From: Pogonophryne albipinna
Taxonomy: Eukaryota > Chordata > Actinopteri > Perciformes > Artedidraconidae
NCBI GenBank assembly: GCA_028583405.1
Contig: JAPTMU010000280.1
Location: 150,001 to 214,000 of the forward strand
Direction of reading: 5' to 3'
DNA: 64,000 nt
The notes beneath the pieces are model-generated. The model ran no database searches. It was given only the letters and a program-made list of their open reading frames with translations, and was not told the origin of the DNA. Shown here one piece after another: positions 1-11,302 of this stretch (its first letter is position 1; each line of letters begins with the position of its first letter). A program made the translations under genes and the position numbers.

Positions 1-1745
1 CCCCTCTCCCCTCATCTCCTCTCCTCTCCCCTCATCTCCTCTCCCCTCATCTCCTATCCCCTTCCTTCCTCTCTCTCTCCTTCCTCTCTCTCTCCTTCCT
101 ATCTCTCGCCCTCCTCTCGCCCTCCTCTCTCCTTCCTCTCTCTCTCCTTCCTCTCCCCTCATCTCCTCTCCTCTCCCCTCATCTCCTCTCTCTCTCCCTC
201 CTGTCTCTCTCCTCTCCTTTCCTCTCCCCTCATCTCCTCTCTCTCTCCTTCCTCTCTCCCTTTCTTTCTCCTTCCTTCCTCTCTCTCTCCTTCCTCTCTC
301 TCTCCTCTCGTCTCTCCTTCCTCTCTCTCTCCTTCCTCTCCCCTCATCTCCTCTCCTCTCTCCTTCCACTCCTCTCCCCTCATCTCCTCTCCCCTCATCT
401 CCTCTCCTCTCTCTCTCCTTCCTCTCTCCTTCCTCTCTCCCTCCTCTCTCCTTCCTTCCTCTCTCTCTCCTTCCTCTCTCTCTCCTCTCCTTTCTCCTTC
501 CTCTCTCTCCTCTTCCTCTCTCTCGCCCTCCTCTCGCCCTCCTCTCTCCTTCCTCTCTCTCTCCTTCCTCACTCTCTCCTTCCTCTCCCCTCATCTCCTC
601 TCCTCTCCTCTCCCCTCATCTCCTCTCTCTCTCCTTCCTCTCTCCCTTTCTTTCTCCTTCCTTCCTCTCTCTCTCCTTCCTCTCTCTCTCCTCTCGTCTC
701 TCCTTCCTCTCTCTCTCCTTCCTCTCTCTCTCCTTCCTCTCCCCTCATCTCCTCTCCTCTCTCCTTCCACTCCTCTCCCCTCATCTCCTCTCTCCTCATC
801 TCCTCTCCTCTCTCTCTCCTTCCTCTCTCCTTCCTTCCTCTCTCTCTCCTTCCTCTCTCTCTCCTCTCCTTTCTCCTTCCTCTCTCTCCTCTTCCTCTCT
901 CTCGCCCTCCTCTCGCCCTCCTCTCTCCTTCCTCTCTCTCTCCTTCCTCACTCTCTCCTTCCTCTCCCCTCATCTCCTCTCCTCTCCTCTCCCCTCATCT
1001 CCTCTCTCTCTCTCCCTCCTCTCTCTCCTCTCCTCTCCTTTCCTCTCCCCTCATCTCCTCTCTCTCTCCTTCCTCTCTCCCTCTCTCCTCTCTCTCTCCT
1101 TCCTCTCGCCCTCCTCTCTCCTTCCTCTCTCTCTCCTTCCTCTCTCTCTCCTTCCTCTCCCCTCATCTCCTCTCCCCTCATCTCCTCTCTCTCTCCCTCC
1201 TGTCTCTCTCCTCTCCTTTCCACTCCCCTCATCTCCTCTCTCTCTCCTTCCTCTCTCCCTTTCTTTCTCCTTCCTTCCTCTCTCTCTCCTTCCTCTCTCT
1301 CTCCTCTCGTCTCTCCTTCCTCTCTCTCTCCTTCCTCTCTCTCTCCTTCCTCTCCCCTCATCTCCTCTCCTCTCTCCTTCCACTCCTCTCCCCTCATCTC
1401 CTCTCCCCTCATCTCCTCTCCTCTCTCTCTCCTTCCTCTCTCCTTCCTCTCTCCCTCCTCTCTCCTTCCTTCCTCTCTCTCTCCTTCCTCTCTCTCTCCT
1501 CTCCTCTCTCCTTCCTCTCTCTCCTCTTCCTCTCTCTCGCCCTCCTCTCGCCCTCCTCTCTCCTTCCTCTCTCTCTCCTTCCTCACTCTCTCCTTCCTCT
1601 CCCCTCATCTCCTCTCCTCTCCTCTCCCCTCATCTCCTCTCTCTCTCTCCCTCCTCTCTCTCCTCTCCTCTCCTTTCCTCTCCCCTCATCTCCTCTCTCT
1701 CTCCTTCCTCTCTCCTTCCTCTCTCCCTCTCTCTCTCGCCCTCCA
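1..1745. repeat. Polypyrimidine satellite tract (CTCTCC/TTCCTC-rich)
   Basis: The + strand is almost purely C and T for 1.7 kb, built from short words such as CTCTCC, CCTTCCTC and CCCCTCATCTCCTCT. Longer blocks recur. A block with CTCCCTTTCTTTCTCC lies near 254, 644 and 1256, and a TCGCCCTCCTCTCGCCCTCC block near 113, 522, 901 and 1537. This points to a higher-order satellite with spacings of about 0.4 and 0.6 kb. Long Arg/Glu-rich open frames on the - strand are a consequence of purine-only sequence, not genes. It lies 5' of the endophilin exons and may sit in that gene's first intron. Confidence 0.9.
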
Positions 1746-1959
1746 CTGACTCTCTGAGGTCACCGTATGATCTGTTATATAACTTCAGCTGGAAAACAGA
1801 AACACACTGCATTTCCTCCGTGGTGTTGAAAGGTCTTTATTTAGGAGAAGGTAGATCTGCTGCTCCCGGTGTTTGTCGTGCGTCCTTTCTCTCCTTTCTT
1901 TAAACTGTAACAAAACCTCATTCAGATTCTCAATACTTTAAACACACGTTCATCTGAAA

Positions 1960-2136
<177 letters not shown>

Positions 2137-2245
2137 TCCTTGGGAAACATGAGATGGCACTAAGATCTCTGTCTCCATGGCAACTGGATCTTCCTCCTCA
2201 TCTGTCCTACGTTATTGTCTTTAGATCTCATCAAAACAACAAACA

Positions 2246-2246
<1 letters not shown>

Positions 2247-2314
<68 letters not shown>

Positions 2315-2325
2315 ACACACACACA
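2247..2325. repeat. (CA)n microsatellite
   Basis: CA dinucleotides with one interruption at 2309-2311. A further mixed CA/C-run tract lies at 2429-2517, just before the first visible endophilin exon. Confidence 0.95.
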
Positions 2326-2553
2326 TGCAGGTGCTCAGGTGTGTACATGGTCACGTGATCACACACATGTTTACCTCTATGTTTGCAAGGTGTGTTTGAT
2401 GAAGACGTGAGACATCTGCCTCTTTCTCACACACACACACACACACACACCCCCCCACACACACACACACCCCCACCCCCCCCCACACACACACACACAC
2501 ACCCCCCACACACACACCATATTTTTAAATAAATACATTGTGTGTTTCTGCAG

Positions 2554-5500
2554 AAAGTCAGTGAGAAGGTCGGGGGGGCCGAGGGAACAAAGCTCGATGA
2601 AGACTTCAAGGAAATGGAAAAAGTAAATACTCGTGTTTTTTGACTGAATTACAATTTACATTTAAAATAGTATCTATATGTTTGTGAAATAATAAGTTAT
2701 GACATTTAAATTATATTTTAATTAATGTGTGTAATTTGTATTTGCTTTTGTTTGTATTTGTCTATGTCATTGACCTGCCATTGTTAACGGGTAGATAGTG
2801 GTTAATGTATATATATATATATATAACGTATATTAATATGTATATTGATGTTTCCCTGCAGAAGGTGGACGTCACCAGCAGAGCCGTGCTGGACATCATG
2901 ACGAAAACTACAGAATACCTGCAGCCAAACCCAGGTCTTTAGTTTAACTCTGTTTTATTTCATTTTATTCTAATTTCTTTAAAAAAAATTAAAAAAAAAT
3001 TAAAAAATTAAAAAAATTCTTTTAATTGTATTTAATGTTTTATTTATTTTATTGAATTAAATTGCATTTTTTTTGTTAAAGGTTTGATTTAATTACATTT
3101 TGATATTATTTATTTTTATTTAATTACACATTTATTTACAAATAACTAAAGTAGGATAATTGGGTGTCTTTTTATCAATTTTATTATTTTATCTTATTAT
3201 ATTTGATTTAATTATATTTCATTTATTTTTCATATCATCTGTATTTTACTTTATCAAATGAATTGTGTTGTTTTAATTTTCCTAAAAATCTATATATTCT
3301 ATCGTCTGTTATCTATTAAATAAATTCTATCTGTTTTATTGTATTGAATTCTACCGTATCTAATAATATTCGTAACGATGTTTCCCGCTCAGCGTCCCGG
3401 GCGAAGTTGAGTATGATCAGCACGATGTCTAAGATGCGCGGGCAGGAGAAGGGTCCGGGCTACCCGCAGGCGGAGAGCGTTCTGGGGGACGCCATGCTGC
3501 GCTTCGGGCGGGAGCTGGGGGACGAGTCCAGCTTCGGTACGACACTATTCATCTCTCTATTTATTACACATTATTATTTCATCTGCAGGAAGTAAAAGTG
3601 TAACAGTGAGATAAATATCGGGTTTTTTTGCTTTATTTTACGTCTCTTGATTATCTTCATTTATATATAAAATTCATCCTAATAATAATAATAATAATTT
3701 AAATTTATAGAGCGCCTTTCACGAAACCCAAGGACGCTTTACAATGGGAATAATAATCATACAGATAGGCTGAAGAAAACAGGAACAGGTTGCTGAGTAC
3801 TGTGTATTAGTTGAGGCCAAAGGCCCGAGTGAACAGATGGTGTTTGAGGTGTTTTTTGAAGGTGTCCAGAGTGTCTGCATTCCTGATTGCAGAGGGGAGA
3901 GAATTCCAGAGGGTGGGGGCTGCGACACTGAAGGCTCTGTTGCCAAATGTTTTCAGCTTGGAGCGCTGGATGGAGAGCAGCCCTTTGTCAGAGGACCGCA
4001 GGTGATGAGAGGGGGTGTAGGGCTGAAGGAGGTCAGAGATGTATGGAGGGGCTAGGGAGTGGAGAGATTTGTAAGTTAGCAGGAGGAGTTTGTACTGGAT
4101 GCGTGACTTGACCGGGAGCCAGTGAAGGTGGATGAGGGTAGGGGTGATGTGTTGCCAGGGCTTAGTGTGGGTGAGGAGCCTGGCTGCAGAGATCTGGACG
4201 TACTGTCCTAGTTACAAAATTCTAGAATTTATCCTAAGTGTCTTTTTTCCATCGCTCTATTCTATTTTAATATCTAAGCATCTTATTATTTAATTCTCTA
4301 ATGAAGTTAAAGCAACATTCTAAGGCTTTTTTTGCATTAACTGTATTTTATTTTTGTATTTGTATTATTTAAAATTATTCACCCTAATTGCTAAATTCTA
4401 GGTTTTGTTTCTTAAGTTTTTATTTATTACTATTTATTTTAAACTACCTATCAAATTATCTAGACTCAACTTTTTGTTCATAAGTTTAATTTATTTTTAC
4501 ATTTTTAATTTATTTCTCAATCATAATTTTAAAAATCTAAAATTGTTTGCATTATTTTAAATATTATTATTTATTTGGTTGAATAAATTATCTAAACTAA
4601 ACTTTTTCTGGGGATTATTTTTGCATAACATAATTTTATTTATACTAATTTTAACAATCCGTTCTAATCGCAACATTCAGGTTTCCCCTTGTTATTTATT
4701 CAAACTGAAACCCTTAATACCCCGTGGGGGGGGGGGGTGTTTCTTAACAGTTGATCACATGCATTGCTCTGTGTTCCCTTCAGGCCTGGCTCTGATGGAC
4801 GCCAGCGAGGCGATGAAGGAGCTCGGCGAGGTGAAGGACGCTCTGGATATCGAGGTCAAACAGAACTTCATCGACCCGCTGCAGAACCTCTACGACAAGG
4901 ACCTCAAGGAGATCCAGGTGCAAAGATAAACTATTAAATATACACTACAAACTGCAGCATAGGATCCAGGTCTCATGTGAGGAACATATCAATCTGAATT
5001 CAAACTCTTCTCTTAATTTATCTGTGTTTTATTATATCGTCCTATTTCCTGTATTTAATCAATTTAATTGTATTTACTGGAATGTATTTATTTTACTTGG
5101 TCTAATCTATTTAATCTACTTAATCAAGAAGGTTAAGCGTCTTTGAGCATTAGGAAAAGCACTATAGAAATCCAATGTATTATTATTATTAATAATCTTG
5201 ACTTAATTTTATATATTTTATTTAACATTTCATCAAAAAAAAAAAAATCCAATTTATTGTATTTCATATTTTTTATGTATTTCTTCCATTTTATATCTAA
5301 TTATTATATTTAATTTATTTGTGACTTTTATCTATTTTTAATTGTATTTTATTGCAGCTAATTAGCCTTTGCATTTAATCCTTTTGTATCTGTATTTAAT
5401 GACTTCATTATATATATCTTTTTATTTGAAAACAAGCTCTCAAATTACGAGATTATTATTATTAAAAAATAATAATAATGAAACCAGTAAGGACGAAAAC

Positions 5501-5889
5501 AATGAAGGATAAAATGACTAAAACTGTGACGAACACGTAGAAGAAGCAGCCTAACAGTCCTCCATGTGTGTCCCTCTCTTCCCCTGCGTGTCCCGCAGCA
5601 CCACCTGAAGAAGATGGAGGGCCGCCGCCTGGACTTCGACTATAAGAAGAAGCGTCAGGGGAAGGTTCAGGACGAGGAGATCAAACAGGCGCTGGAGAAG
5701 TTCGACGAGAGCAAAGAGATCGCCGAGCAGAGCATGTTCAACCTGCTGGAGAGCGACGTGAGGATAGACCAATTAGCATACCAATCAACCTGCCAATTAT
5801 CATCACGGTTAACCAATCAGATGTCTAGGTCGGTCCCACCGAGAGACGCAAAACAGCATTTGCTCACCTTTGAGTTGTGTGTGTGTGTG

Positions 5890-5973
<84 letters not shown>

Positions 5974-7300
5974 GAGCAGGTGAGTCAGCTGGCAGCGTTG
6001 GTTTCGGCTCAGCTGGAGTTCCACAGTCGTTCTGCACAGATCCTGCAGCAGCTCTCCAGCAAGATGGAGGACAGGTAACACCGTCGCTGATTTATTCATT
6101 CAAGCATTTATTTTTTGTATTTCCAGAATTCTAGGGATTGTTTTGCAGTTTTTTAATTCATTAATTTCTATTTGCAAAAATGCTGGGGCTTCTTTTGCAT
6201 GACTGCACCTTAATTGCAGAGTTTTAGGAATTCTTGCTTTGATTTTATTTTATATGAAACTATTTTAATTAATCAATTTATTAATCCTAATTGTTGTCAT
6301 TTTTTATTAACTGCAGAGTTTTGACCAATTAATCAATTTAAATTCCCTATGTGTGTCCCTCCAGGATAAAGCAAGTTTCCACCAAACCGAGGAAGGAGTA
6401 CATTCCCAAACCCCGTACGACTCTGGAGATGCTGCCGCCCACAGAGAGCCTCAACGGGGGGATAAACTCTGCCAAATCCCCCGGGAGATCACCAGGTACA
6501 GAACAATATCACGGTCACATGACTTCACCTCACCACCGCTAAGCTAAAGGTGGCTAATGTTGGTCTATAAAGGAACTACAGCACGGTCACATGACTTCAC
6601 CTCACCACCGCTAAGCTAAAGGCTGCTAATGTTGGGCTATAAAGGAACTACAGCACGGTCACATGACTTCACCTCACCACCGCTAAGCTAAAGGCTGCTA
6701 ATGTTGGGCTATAAAGGAACTAAAGCACGGTCACATGACTTCACCTCACCGTCGCTAAGCTAAAGGCGGCTAATGTTGGGCTATAAAGGAACTACAGCAC
6801 GGTCACATGACTTCACCTCACCGTCGCTAAGCTAAAGGCGGCTAATGTTGGGCTATAAAGGAACTACAGCATGGTCACATGACTTCACCTCACCACCGCT
6901 AAGCTAAAGGCGGCTAATGTTGGGCTATAAAGGAACTACAGCACGGTCACATGACTTCACGTCACCACCGCTAAGCTAAAGGTGGCTAATGTTGGCTTTG
7001 ATGACCTTTAGTCGTCTCATCGACACTCGTTAGGGAGTGCTGTTTTTAAATCCACCAGTGGGGTATTTACTGATCAAATCTCTCTAATATGTTTGTTTTT
7101 CAGCCCCGTTGGACCAGCCCTGCTGCCGAGCGCTGTACGACTTTGAGCCGGAGAACGAAGGCGAACTTGGTTTCAAAGAAGGCGACGTGATCACCCTGAC
7201 CAATCAGATCGACGACAACTGGTACGAGGGGATGATCAACGGCCAATCGGGCTTCTTCCCCATCAACTACGTGGATATCCTGGTGCCACTGCCCCATTAG
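2554..7300 (+). CDS. sh3gl2: Endophilin-A (SH3GL2-like), 5'-partial, eight exons
   Basis: Endophilin-A bends membranes through its BAR domain and recruits dynamin and synaptojanin through its SH3 domain during clathrin-mediated vesicle uptake. Exons by splice sites and frame: 2554-2622, 2862-2934, 3393-3536, 4784-4917, 5599-5757, 5971-6074, 6365-6495 and 7104-7300 (TAG). All phases join cleanly and give 336 residues. Seen motifs include [15 protein letters not shown] and GPGYPQAES early, then [11 protein letters not shown] and [14 protein letters not shown] in the BAR coiled coils. A short variable linker follows, then a C-terminal SH3 ([15 protein letters not shown] to [11 protein letters not shown]). 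Only the first exon, about 15 residues in mammals, is missing and should lie upstream. The SH3 and the final LPH resemble SH3GL2 more than SH3GL1 or SH3GL3, which end in LPQ; the linker differs from all three. The family is certain, the paralogue less so. Confidence 0.93.
3679..4211 (-). mobile_element. Non-LTR retrotransposon 3' fragment
   Basis: Read on the - strand, the sequence ends in a conserved tail (AAAGGCGCTCTATAAATTT) followed by (ATT)n, the usual 3' end of fish L2/Rex-type LINEs. Upstream of the tail, broken frames keep the end of an ORF2 protein, including an ALWNSLP-like segment and a Lys-rich HLKHHLF-like end. It is truncated at 5' and lies in an endophilin intron. Confidence 0.7.
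5128..5192 (+). mobile_element. LINE 3' tail remnant with (ATT)n
   Basis: The short segment AAGCGTCTTTGAGCATTAGG, then AAGCACTATAGAAATCCAATG and (TTA)n, matches the typical tail of fish non-LTR elements on the + strand. No coding part remains. Confidence 0.55.
5876..5968 (+). repeat. (GT)n tract abutting a 3' splice site
   Basis: About 92 bp of GT repeats, with one CA interruption near 5890, run directly into the TAG acceptor at 5968-5970 of the endophilin exon that starts at 5971. No ordinary pyrimidine tract lies between. Confidence 0.95.
6507..6996. repeat. 72-bp minisatellite, about 6.8 copies
   Basis: The unit starts CTATAAAGGAACTACAGCAC, carries GGTCACATGACTTCAC, and ends GCTAAAGGCGGCTAATGTTG. 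Copies differ at only a few bases. The array starts about 12 bp after the splice donor at 6496. The same unit forms a nine-copy array at 44979-45626. Confidence 0.95.
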
Positions 7301-7870
7301 GACCCCGAAATCCTACCAGTATGAATCCAGTATTTACATAAACAACAATCCTTCCACTCCTTTTTCTTCTTCTTCTTCTTCTTCTTCTGTGCTTCTGTGC
7401 TTTCACAAAACGGACCGAGAGGAAGATTTTGGGCGGGATTCGATGCAGAAGAGAAGTAGAAACGAGGGATTTAAATGGACGCTCATGATGTCGCTGGGCA
7501 GCAGTGGATACTAAAGAGGCTGTGCAGACTTGAGTTAGCGGGTAAATGTGCATGTGTGTGTCTGTATGTGAGCTGTTACCTACTCTATATGACGAGAAAG
7601 CACAAAGTCCGATAATCTGCAACGCTGTCTTCTTCTTGCTGTCTTTTCTACCTTGACTTGCCTTCCTGTGATTGTCTTAAGCATCTTTCAGGGTCTTCCC
7701 CACCTTCTATCGCTCTTTTTCCCTTCCTTTGGCTAGCCTCTCAGCATGGCTCCATAATGTATACAGCTTTTTGACTATATCTCTTGATCCTGCCTTTCTT
7801 AGATTGTCCGCTCAATGGCTGAACGCATGAACCAGCCCAATCAGTGATCGGACGCCCTGGATTTACTACA

Positions 7871-8240
7871 GAATCTGTGCTAGCATGGCTAATGCTAATG
7901 TACCAGATGTGGCTAACCGGCTAGCCTTTCGCTTCACATTCCAGTGCTTGCAGTGTTGAGCAGAATACTTAAAAGTAAACGTTTTTATCGCCTGAAAACT
8001 GAATATGTTCAAATACAAAGAAACTTTATGTATCCAGAATTAATTTGGGCTAATTTCCGGACTTTACGGGCGCGGACCAAACCAAAATCTCACTAATATT
8101 TACTAACTATGAAATTTTTTTATATACAACTTAAACATGTTATTTCCATTCCCTGATGTATATGTTTGGATGTTTTTACCTTGTATGACGGACACCAGAA
8201 ACAAGACTTTTCTGTCGTTTTTAACGTATAGCTATGAGAT
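7871..8240 (+). repeat. 370-bp direct repeat, copy 1
   Basis: Starts ATCTGTGCTAGCATGGCTAA and includes TTTCCGGACTTTACGGGCGCGG. It is closely similar, with small indels, to 10928-11302. It could be a dispersed element or a local duplication; no terminal repeats were seen. Confidence 0.8.
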
Positions 8241-9204
8241 TTTGGGGGTTTCTTTGGAATAAAGCCGTATCTGCAATAAGTAGATCTTTACAGAAAGACG
8301 ATCGGTCGTTGATTGATCTTTTAATATTTACTGTTTTAAGGGTCGACAAACAGCTTGTGATTTCCCACTCGACCAGCACAGACCAGTTGTATTGAACAGA
8401 GTGTTTGGGGAACAGATAAATCGTGGGTTTTCAGAGGATAAATGCTTGTTTTTCTATCTTTGCATTACTCTGAGTTACCCATCCACAGTGTTGTGTGTTC
8501 TGTGTGGAGTAGAGGTTTGTTAACTCGTTTTATTCGTGGCTTTTGCATGCAGGACTCAGTGGTAGCCGTTCTGAAATCCCTGTTTTAAGTCGTATATATA
8601 TCTAGAACTACGATTAGAACATTCTGGTCTTTTGGTGCAGACTTCTCAACTTTCAGAGTTGCATCCCGATGAGAATGACGGTTGTGGAAACTGAACCATA
8701 GTTTATTTCTAGGCCTTAAGACCTTTTACTTAAATGGTTGAAACTTTGGACCAAGGATGTAACCGTACAGAACGTTTGGAGAGGCAATGGTCAGAACGAA
8801 AGGCCAGGGAATCACACAGGGGGCAAGAGACCACACTTTTATCAAAATGACTAAAGTCTTTTTTGCTACATCGACTTCATTGGCATTTTCCTGAGAGGTT
8901 AGGAAAGAGGATGGGGAAATAAGGACACCTGAGGATCAAGAAAATACAGAATCATTTGCTGCTTGTATTGCCGTAAGATTATTAGAGCAGCGACGAAAGG
9001 TACATTCATTGATCTCCATTACTTCAATATGTGATAGGAGGCTACAAGCTGAATTGATAACACCTGGTCGTCTAGTAAGACGCAGATAATGTATGAGTAA
9101 ACGTCATGTATGGTTCTTTACTGCGAAACAAACCAGATTGAACGTGTACAATTTCACAAAAACACTACATTTGTTTTGGAGCTTTAGTTGTGAAGAGGTC
9201 TTTA

Positions 9205-9983
9205 AGGGTGCATTCACACCTAATAGTCCGCTCTCTGGTGCGCACCAGACGACAGTTTGTTACATTGTTTCATTCTTCAGAAGGTCCGGTTTGCGTTCAC
9301 ACGGCAAAACTCAAACGGACTATAAACTTTAAACACAAGTCATGTGCACGGAAATGCTGCTCAACCATTGGTCAGACATTAAGGGGGTAAAAACGCAATT
9401 TCTACCGGAGCCTCCGCCATGGAGCATCGGCACTTTCGGCAGGTTATTCTCATGCTGCTGTTAATCTGGAGATCAACAGACACTAGCGGCCCGCGCATAT
9501 GATTATATAATCAGACAACGTCCGTTAAAAAACATTATAACATAATGAGAGACGTTCTGCAGTCAGGAGGGGCGTTTCACCGACGACAGGTGTTCTTACT
9601 TTTATGTAGCTGACGGAGAATTTTTACTTTACACGACACTGTTCAACACTTCATTCTGCTTCAGTCTTTAACTAAACAACCACAGATGTCTTGAAAGACT
9701 CTTTCGCTAAAGATTTTGAAGATATCCGCGTTCTTGTGACACGTAAATACTACGCTTCCTATGTTTCGGTGTGGACTGCGTTCACACCAGCGATGAACCG
9801 CTCCAGAGTTCACTAGCAAGCGCTCCGAGACCACCTATTTTAGCGGACCAGAGTCCGGTTGTTTAGTTCACTTCAGAGGTCTCGGACTGCGTTCACACCG
9901 ACCCAAATGAACCGCACCAAGCGGCTAAACGCACCAGGGTTCGATTCAACCGGACTATACGAGGCAGGTGTGAACGCACCCTA
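9205..9983. mobile_element. TIR DNA element (AGGGTGCATTCACACC)
   Basis: The left end reads AGGGTGCATTCACACCT and the right end AGGTGTGAACGCACCCT, which are near-perfect inverted repeats about 780 bp apart. Internal copies of GTTCACACCG and ACTGCGTTCACACC suggest subterminal repeats. No transposase ORF is present, so it is non-autonomous. It lies between the two 370-bp duplicates. Confidence 0.75.
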
Positions 9984-10927
9984 AAAGTCTCTCAAACGTT
10001 CCGGAAACAGTCTGCGTCTCAAAGGAAATGATAAGCGTCAAATTGTTGATCAGTTTTAACAGGAACATACTTTGACGACATTGTTGCCGACAGAAACGTT
10101 TTTCATTCCGAAATCTTCGTATCGTCCAATAAGATTCAAGAGAACGGTTTGAACACTCTAGAACTTTGAACTATATGACAGGAACGTTTCTGGAGGGTTT
10201 TTAATGTATTCAGGTTTAATCAGAACATCAAGAATTAACCCTTAAGGTTGCCTGATGGTGTGTAAAATCACATTTTAATGTTCTGAAGAGTTCCTGTTCT
10301 GTCAGTTAGCGGTCAGTGTTGGTGATACCAGTTCTTTATGGATTTGATCACTTACAATCGGTCTAAAGTGGGACTTTACGATGGCTATAACTGTTCCTCC
10401 ATCATAGTGTGTTCATACGTATCAGATGTGTTCCTACAAGGCAGTGTTGAACAGTCTACTCTAACTAAGCACTTATAAAAGAAGTTATTTATTGTTAAAA
10501 TCTCTTCAATAATTAAATTCCCTGGTTTTTGGAAACTAGATTGTCATTTTGGAGGGAAATATAAACCGTCAGTACTTTTACATTAGACAGATGAGTCCAT
10601 TTGTGTCAGTTATAGGGGTGTTGAAGCATTGTTAAGATGGTCTGTCCTCATGTTTTGTTGGTCTGTTCAAACTACAAATGAAGACTGAAGAACTTACTAA
10701 TATTTACACCAGTTGTTGGAATGGGTGTCAGTTTGGTGCTGCGTTAATATCGACTCCATTGCACATTAATCACTGAATTGTGTCACAGATCGGACTATGA
10801 TTAACATTTCTAAAACTTCCCGGATATTATATTGAATATTTAACATCTCGTCCATATTAGTAAATAAAAAAAGCTTAGGGTTTTTTCTATCCAGACAATA
10901 TTTATTACGCCTGAGTTTATAACAAAA

Positions 10928-11302
10928 ATCTGTGCTAGCATGGCTAATGCTAATGTACAAGATGTGGCTAACCGGCTAGCCTTTCGCTTCACATTCCAGT
11001 AGTTGTAGTATTGAGCAGAATACTTAAAAGTAAACTTTTTTTTATCGCCTGAATGTTTAAACTCAAAGAAATGTTATGTATCCAGAGTTCATTTGGGTTT
11101 AAAGGATCAAATAAATGCTAATTTCCGGACTTTACGGGCGCGGACTAAACCAAACTCTCACTAATATGTACTGCCTAGGAACATTTTTGAAAGATATAAA
11201 ACTTAAACATGTTTCTCCCATTCCCTGATTTATATTTTTGGATGGTTTTGATGGACTCCAGAAACCAGACTTTTCTGTCATTTTTAACGTATAGCTATGA
11301 GG
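10928..11302 (+). repeat. 370-bp direct repeat, copy 2
   Basis: Matches 7871-8240 in the same orientation from the GCTAGCATGGCTAATGCTAA block to the TTTTAACGTATAGCTATGAG block, with indels in the middle. Confidence 0.8.

Noticed and set aside
159..1812. Long Arg/Glu-rich - strand ORFs
   Set aside because: They follow from purine-only sequence of the polypyrimidine satellite; no start context, splice signals or domain.
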